Positions 5,947 through 6,773 of a stretch of 6,773 bases of DNA are shown here, piece after piece; position 1 is the stretch's first letter, and each line of letters opens with the position of its first letter. The stretch is from CAYSNP01 sp050945855. Its GTDB lineage: Bacteria > Bacillota > Clostridia > Christensenellales > DTU072. The notes under the pieces are model-generated. The model did no database searches, had not been told where the DNA came from, and saw only the letters and a program-made list of their open reading frames with translations. Both the position numbers and the translations under genes were made by a program. The stretch spans positions 1-6,773 of the forward strand of contig JBMNTS010000053.1 in assembly GCA_050945855.1 (NCBI GenBank), given 5' to 3'.

Positions 5947-6762
5947 ATGACAGATTCTGAAAAAAAAGATTTTTACGTCGATGCGCAATGCGAATACGGT
6001 TTTGAGGAAACGCCTTACGGACAGGCTTTTATAAACAGCAAACAGCAATATCATGCCGAATGCGCGCTTTCTCCTTATAACCAAATGTATTTTGAGGCTA
6101 TACAATGCCCTCCCGTTCCGGTTTGTCCCTCATCCGCATCCTCCCACTCCAGGCTCGAAAGCCAAAAGCCCACTGTATATAAGGAGTTTTTTGAGCAGGC
6201 GTTGAGCACCCCTCCCGTATATCCTTTCGACAGCAAGACCGTTGCCGCTCCCATAGTGCTGCAAAGAGCGTTTGTGCCTAAAGAGGAACCCGGGGTTTTT
6301 GAAGTCAAGGCGGAAGTATCCACACAAGTGGCTAAACCCGTCCGCAAAAAGAATTACGGCGTGTTGTTTATCGTCGCGCTGCTCTCCTTGGCGGGAGTTA
6401 TGACGATTTTTCTCGGCAACTCTATTTCCATATTTGATATAGGGATAAATGTATTTGATATTAAAGCTATCCCCTCGCTGGGATACCAGGTGTACGCGCT
6501 TATCGTTTTATACGCCTTAATGATGCAGCTATGCTTTGTGTTGGCAGTAATTGCTATCTTTTCCAATGAAAACCCGTGGTTCGGCTGGTTTGCTTTGGCA
6601 GGCGTAATTTTAGCCCTTGTCTATTCCGTAGTCAAACTGGACTTGATATTCAACTTTGATTTGGCAGCCATATCCGGTCAGTACGGCTTAATGATATTAA
6701 TAGGCATACCCTTGATTATCCTGCTGCTCAGACCTTTCTGCATTAAAAAGAAGGCAGCGTAA
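5947..6762 (+). CDS. P4: divergent four-helix membrane protein of the P family
   Basis: This is the longest (271 residues) and most diverged P protein. Its tail (1-135) is some 30-45 residues longer than in the others. It carries TPYGQAFINSK (from 22) and SPYNQMYFEA (from 42), prolines 20 apart, then a Cys/Pro-rich stretch (CPPVPVCP, 54-61) and further Pro-rich linker. Predicted helices are at about 137-157, 182-205, 212-235 and 246-264. Loop 1 keeps the IGxD-like core as FDIGINVFDIKAI but is about 9 residues shorter. Helix 4 keeps QYG and IGIPLI. The proline at the end of helix 1 (AIP in P1-P3) and the lysines between helices 2 and 3 are missing; that loop reads NENPWFG. GGGGGAG (5932-5938) lies 8 bases before the ATG. 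It is paired with S3. The window ends 11 bases after its stop codon. Confidence 0.88.
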   Translation: MTDSEKKDFYVDAQCEYGFEETPYGQAFINSKQQYHAECALSPYNQMYFEAIQCPPVPVCPSSASSHSRLESQKPTVYKEFFEQALSTPPVYPFDSKTVAAPIVLQRAFVPKEEPGVFEVKAEVSTQVAKPVRKKNYGVLFIVALLSLAGVMTIFLGNSISIFDIGINVFDIKAIPSLGYQVYALIVLYALMMQLCFVLAVIAIFSNENPWFGWFALAGVILALVYSVVKLDLIFNFDLAAISGQYGLMILIGIPLIILLLRPFCIKKKAA

Positions 6763-6773
6763 ACGTAAAAAAA

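Overview
The window looks like a chromosomal stretch from a Gram-positive bacterium of the Bacillota, most likely a Clostridia-type gut or anaerobic lineage. The basis is AAGGAGG-type ribosome binding sites before almost every gene, sigma-A-like promoters, short intergenic gaps and intrinsic terminators. This placement is an inference; no marker gene is present. All genes that can be supported lie on the plus strand.

Bases 1-1422 are ordinary. They hold a small helical protein (16-483, possibly ferritin-like) ending at an intrinsic terminator, then a classical short-chain dehydrogenase/reductase (625-1422) that starts at TTG.

Bases 1500-6762 are the notable part: a tandem array of two unrecognised families. 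Family P (four genes: 1570-2331, 2637-3347, 3362-4117, 5947-6762) encodes 236-271 aa proteins with a cytoplasmic N-terminal tail and four predicted membrane helices. Family S (three genes: 2369-2590, 4159-4377, 5701-5922) encodes 72-73 aa proline-rich soluble proteins that are almost invariant over their last 52 residues. The order is P1-S1-P2-P3-S2, terminator, alkaline phosphatase, hairpin, promoter, S3-P4. The first unit has a good extended -10 promoter (1512-1540) and ends at a hairpin terminator (4419-4447). The second has its own promoter with a consensus TTGACA box (5639-5667). A compact PhoA-family alkaline phosphatase with a complete active site (4493-5563) sits between the two units.

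S1 and S2 are identical in protein over 52 residues while differing synonymously at 19 codons. This shows that the S sequence is under strong purifying selection and that the copies are not recent duplications. All four P tails carry two Pro-Tyr motifs spaced 19-20 residues apart, and S has one near its C-terminus. The simplest reading is a two-component membrane system in which S proteins work with the P proteins, perhaps through the cytoplasmic tails. The actual function cannot be read from the sequence.
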